Shown here piece by piece: positions 59,452 to 64,000 of a stretch of DNA of 64,000 bases (positions are counted from its first letter, which is position 1; every line of letters begins with the position of its first letter). The position numbers were made by a program, and so were the translations under genes. The notes below the pieces were generated by a model. It did not search any database, was not told the DNA's origin, and saw only the letters and a program-made list of their open reading frames with translations. This DNA is from Spinacia oleracea (lineage: Eukaryota; Streptophyta; Magnoliopsida; Caryophyllales; Amaranthaceae), in assembly GCF_020520425.1 (NCBI RefSeq), contig NC_079487.1, positions 134,438,385-134,502,384 of the forward strand, in the 5' to 3' direction.

Positions 59452-62400
59452 CAGAGTCAATATTAATCCCTTCTCGTTATTGTGTCGCACAGTTCTGAAA
59501 CTTCTACGTTATGTGGCCCATAACTTGTAGAAACCTCTATATTGTGCAACCCATTAATTATTTGTTTCTTCCTTTTATAGATTACCTTTTCTTTATAGAG
59601 ACTTGAGTTTGTGAAGAGTTCAATTTTCTGTGTTAAGTGCTTAAACAATAGAATATTTGCAGCTGTTCAATGTTTACCCTTATTTACGTAATTACGTGTG
59701 AGGAATCTCTTATGAGAAAAGTGTAGCAGGGGATTGGATATTTTGGGATAAAGAAATGGTCTAGAGTCTAGACCTCGATAGCAGTATGGTACTGTCAATG
59801 CCAGTGAGAAGATTATGAAAAATACCAAGCAGAAGTCAGTTTTGATGGTTATAACTCATGCTTGTAAAATCCTTAAGAAGACACGAAATATCTTAATAAA
59901 AACCAGGGCATCCTCTTCAGGTCCCTAAGTAATGGCTGACACTGCCATAGATGATAAAACAATAATTAATTGTTCATTGTGAAGGCCAAAATTCATGCCC
60001 CTGAAATCCTATGCGGCGTTAAACTTGAATACGTTTTGGAGGATGTCTCTCGCAACTATTAGTAGCCTCCTATGGTTTCATCCTTGCAGGTTGTCCTCGG
60101 TCTGTTAGTCCTTACCAGAATTTAGAACCGCATATGAATGATGTGATTTAACCATACACCTTGTCCCAAACGAAAATTTGCCCATTTAATGCATTTATGA
60201 ATATTTTAGCTCAGTCTATGACCAAGGACACTTGATAAAATCCGAAGTGAATTGTTGAAATGGCCACCTTGACCTTTAGACCTAGTATTGTTGCACTTAG
60301 CCAATACAACAAAGTCATAATTTAAGAGATTTTGACATTAGTCGTAGGCATATGGAAAATTTCAATGGAATATTGGAGAAGTCTCCCCAAAACCCATTCT
60401 AAATGTTAAAACTCATACTTGTCAAATGTAAAGCCACTTGGGCCGAACACTAGAGGGAATTCTCTTAGAGTACCTGGTTGCTTGATCCCCATTGTTGACA
60501 CCATACTAGAAGGCGCCTTGATAATACCTATTTTGAAGAAATCATGAGTTTAAGTCTTTTGGGGGCTTGGCAGTAGTTCTAAGAAAAACTACATGGATTA
60601 CATCATTACACATACCATAATTTATTTTCAAAATCCTGATAGTCATCAAGACATGAGACTGACCCTGAACTAATGTTGATTATCCTTGGAAAAGGCTGTG
60701 TATATCTGCAAGAACTAATCTAGCAGGTGATGGAAAATCTTGATAATACTGGAAGGACGTCTCATAGAGTCGGAAACAGTCTCCTAGGATTGCCTAAGGT
60801 GGACATTAGAATCATTGATGACAGCAGAACAAAAACGTCCAAAAAAACCCATTTAAAGCATGTAACTAATATTATGTGTTGTTTTGGAGTCAACCAAGAT
60901 CTTGGCTGAAGCTAAATGGAAACGTCCTTTGGTCGCGCAATGGATAAGAGACCATAGATTGTAGATAACAGTGTATCCAAGATCAATTACCCTTGAGGAA
61001 GTTCTTAAGTCTTGTTCTCCTGTTTGTTGGACTCTCTCTCAGGACATAAGTCTAGTTGATTTCATTGTCTACGTGCTGTGTTTTATGATGCACTTCTTGC
61101 TTTTTAGCTAGTACAATTTCTTTTGCCTATCTGAAGGTGCTGTTTTCAGAGTCTTTAAATAGGGTAGTGGTTAACTTTCTCTTGATTTGTTCTCAGACAA
61201 GCATGTTATCAATTGATTAGATCTGTCAGGATATTAATGCTTTCAATACCTGGGACGATTGGTATGGGCTTTGCTTGTCCGGCATGGTGATTTGGTGATT
61301 CTACCAATGCCAATAGTTCTCCGTGATATTCACCTGTATGTGTACTTCCTAAAGTTTATGTGTAAATTGCATGCCATGTGTTGTTGACTTGTTGCTTCTG
61401 ATTTTCGACCTGAGTATCAGAGCTTTCAAAATATACATGGTTCTAGTAGAAATTTTTTATGACTACTTATATGCATTCTTAACTGTTTCTAGGACAGGAG
61501 CTATAATGTGCGTAAAACAGGAGAACTACAATATACAAGTTTCAGGCTCCATTGGTAAATTAATAATCCAATGTCCCAACTTGCGTGTGGGGATCTTGAT
61601 TGCCTCTTGAGTAGCTCTCCATGGAGAGCCACGTAAGGGTGGCTCTTCGCCAAGAGCCACTTAATTTTTTCTCGGAGAACTAGCATCTACCATTGCATGA
61701 CATGTGTCTGTGACTCATTTTTTAATGGGACCACAATTAGGTGTATGTACATGGAGAGACACTTGCCATTGTTGGGGCTTTTAGGGATGTTATTTTGATG
61801 GTATTTTGTAGAGATAGGGAGAACCCTTTGAAGAGTTATGAACCAATGCACATACTCTTATATGGAAGACGGTAGAAAAGCTAGAAATTCTAAACATTAT
61901 TGAAGGGAAGTTTCCTATAGCCGTAAGAAATTTCCTCATATTGCATGGTATCTTCTCTACGCACTTGGATCATGGATGGCAATGTACCCAAAATCTCTGA
62001 CAAAACCCACCAAACTCCCATAATTCTAGATTTCTTTTATTGTATTTATGCTATCTTAAAGTTGAGTACATTTTTGCCCTTTTTAGCTTTTAATTTTTGC
62101 TACAGATCTCAAGTGCTTTTAATCTTCTGTATAAATATTCAAACTTCTGTATATTGGATGCTGATTGATTTTCTCTTTATTACATATCAGTTTCCAGAAC
62201 AAGCATTGAGTCTGCTGAAGGATCATAGCTGCCAGGACTTTGATACCCATCATGTTGCACAAGGTTGTAACATCGGTCTGTACCGGTGATGGGGGTGATA
62301 TAATCAATGCCAACAATGCCTTGTAAGATTCCCCCATGCATTGATAACTTCCCTTGGAGCTTTTTAGTAGATTGCATCATTCCATGTGTCTTATGTAGTT

Positions 62401-64000
62401 GGTTTCTGACTTGAGAATTACTGCCTCTAAACTCTGTGTTTCTAGTAGTAATCCTTCCATTGATATGTATATGAGCTAATAATTCATTGGGAGTGGGTCA
62501 CACGAAAATGTTGTCGAACCTCGGTAGAACAGGATTCAATATGTTTTGGACTCCTAGGAAGTACAATATGTTTTGCCAACGACCAATTGTTCAACTGAGT
62601 TTAAACTTCAGACTGTCTTGTGTTGCAGATGCAGTAGAGTGGAACCTGAAATTTGCTTTCGATATCACTTCTGAAACAATTTATGTTGTTTGAAAGAAAG
62701 AAGGTCGACAAGGGAACTGGGGGGCTTGCCCTTGAGGGACATAGGCTGTGAGTCCAAAATGGTTTGAGTATCTTTTGTTACATTAATTAGAACATACAAA
62801 GGAGAAGGGGGAGATTTCAAATTATTCTGATGACTGTTAAAGCTGATTGCAAGCATAATCGTGCAGACACAGGTCTTGAAAATACTGCAAAGGTATTCTT
62901 TAAAATTCATTTAAACTCTTTTGCTTTAAAACCATGCATTTTGCTTTCAATGATATGTCTTTCTAGGTATATAGAGTAACCTTTAGATGAACCTCTTTTA
63001 ATGTAGCATTCCTAGCATAACTGTCGATTCTCGGGTTTTTAATACCTTTCTTTGTAACTGTTTCATAGCATGATTTCTTCTCCAAATGATTTGTTGTCCA
63101 CTGACATCTTGTGGACTCCAAAAACCCAATTGGTTGGTTATAGGATTCCTTTAAGCTACTGTTGCGAACTGTAGCCTTAGTTTTGTAGCATAAGCGTTGT
63201 GACTGTATAGTGTAACCTCAACTAGTTTATGCATTGTCTTTTGGGTGATGATATTTGATCGAAATTTATGTATTAATATTTCAGAGATTGCCTGCCTTAA
63301 ATTTTCTTATCTTCTTATCTATTTGGTAGATAAGCTTGGTGCCAGAGGACATATGTTCTAGCAAATTCAACTCCCCTAAGGCCCCAACAGTCAATCTCCT
63401 GCTTTTCTGCCTGGATATTCCGCTGTTACCTAATTCACTACCCCCTACACGAACCACGAGTCCACGACCCCAAACGTGCAAATTGGTACATTGTACAGTA
63501 GTACACTTTTAGGCTAATGATTTAACAAAAAAAACTAGAGTGAATTTTGTTCCCGTACCTGTACCGCGTACCAGAACTTAGGTAACACTGGGATAATCCA
63601 TTCAATCTTTAATGCTTGGACTTTGTCTTCAGGTGTTCTCATAACGGAAGAGAATGGTTATTCAATCTTTCTTTTATCTTTTCTTTTAAAACAATGCGGG
63701 GAAATGAAAGAGAAATCTTTACTTTACAAACTTGTCCAACCTGCAATACCCGTCATTGATTCATCCGATTCAAACCTGAACTATACCAATAATTTTGACC
63801 CAAACCAAAAGTGATCAGATTCCAACCGACACAACTCAAAAAGTGTGAGCAACACTGACTGATTTTTCACTCAAAAGTCAAAGCTAATTGAGAGTAGACC
63901 TGAATTTGACTTAGTTGAACCAAAATCAAGTTGAATGACTTATCACCCGAATGATAGCCCAAACAGAATTTGACCTGAATCTACATTGGTCCGAACAATC
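59452..64000. other. gene-free right end
   Basis: 4.5 kb with no ORF I can assign. The first part is the PPR 3' UTR. There is a hairpin cluster at 61614-61660, and near 62160-62300 and 62480-62700 sequence of slightly higher GC content with no recognisable protein. It could hold untranslated exons or decayed element sequence. Confidence 0.5.
61614..61660. repeat. cluster of perfect hairpins
   Basis: GCTCTCCATGGAGAGC (61614-61629) is a perfect 16-bp palindrome. Ten bases on, GTGGCTCTT-CGCC-AAGAGCCAC (61639-61660) forms a 9-bp stem with a 4-base loop. The inner arms (AGAGCCAC and GTGGCTCT) can also pair with each other. Confidence 0.75.

Overview
The window is nuclear DNA of a flowering plant. 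Genes are split by GT-AG introns, the spacers are AT-rich and full of small non-autonomous transposons, and every recognised protein is a plant housekeeping or regulatory type. The abundant Stowaway-like ends (CTCCCTCCGT) and a dispersed TACT(C/T)CGTA word suggest a chenopod or amaranth relative (Caryophyllales: spinach, beet or quinoa group), but I cannot prove the species.

Layout: 510-2246 (-) 5' exons of a thimet oligopeptidase; 6552-9077 (+) F-box protein SKIP14; 14322-14519 (+) ribosomal protein eS28 with a leader intron; 15733-15924 (-) a small unknown protein with a possible far 5' exon; 19897-28747 (+) a GT-1/GT-4 type trihelix factor in 5 exons; 29948-31626 (-) spindle checkpoint protein MAD2 in 7 exons; 31.7-44 kb gene-poor repeat land; 44074-51102 (+) a complete ABCC (MRP-type) transporter in 10 exons; 53173-56498 (+) cytosolic GAPDH (GapC) in 12 coding exons; 57868-59451 (+) an intronless-CDS mitochondrial PPR protein; 59.5-64 kb no gene recognised.

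The genes do not form an operon or pathway. Their order, however, looks ancestral: SKIP14, trihelix GT and MAD2 are neighbours on Arabidopsis chromosome 3 (as I recall, At3g25980-At3g26000), while GT-1 and GAPC2 are neighbours on chromosome 1 (At1g13440-13450) and GAPC1 sits next to a PPR gene (At3g04120-04130). This window appears to hold the unfractionated set.

Repeats: at least three hAT-like MITEs with perfect 8-bp target duplications, several Stowaway-type MITEs, a SINE with a perfect 19-bp target duplication and several other tRNA-derived SINE copies, a 1.3-kb long-inverted-repeat element with ORF remnants, and a duplicated unclassified repeat at 33-38 kb. I see no CRISPR array, no tRNA or rRNA gene, no recognisable gag-pol element, and no clear sign of a novel biological system.
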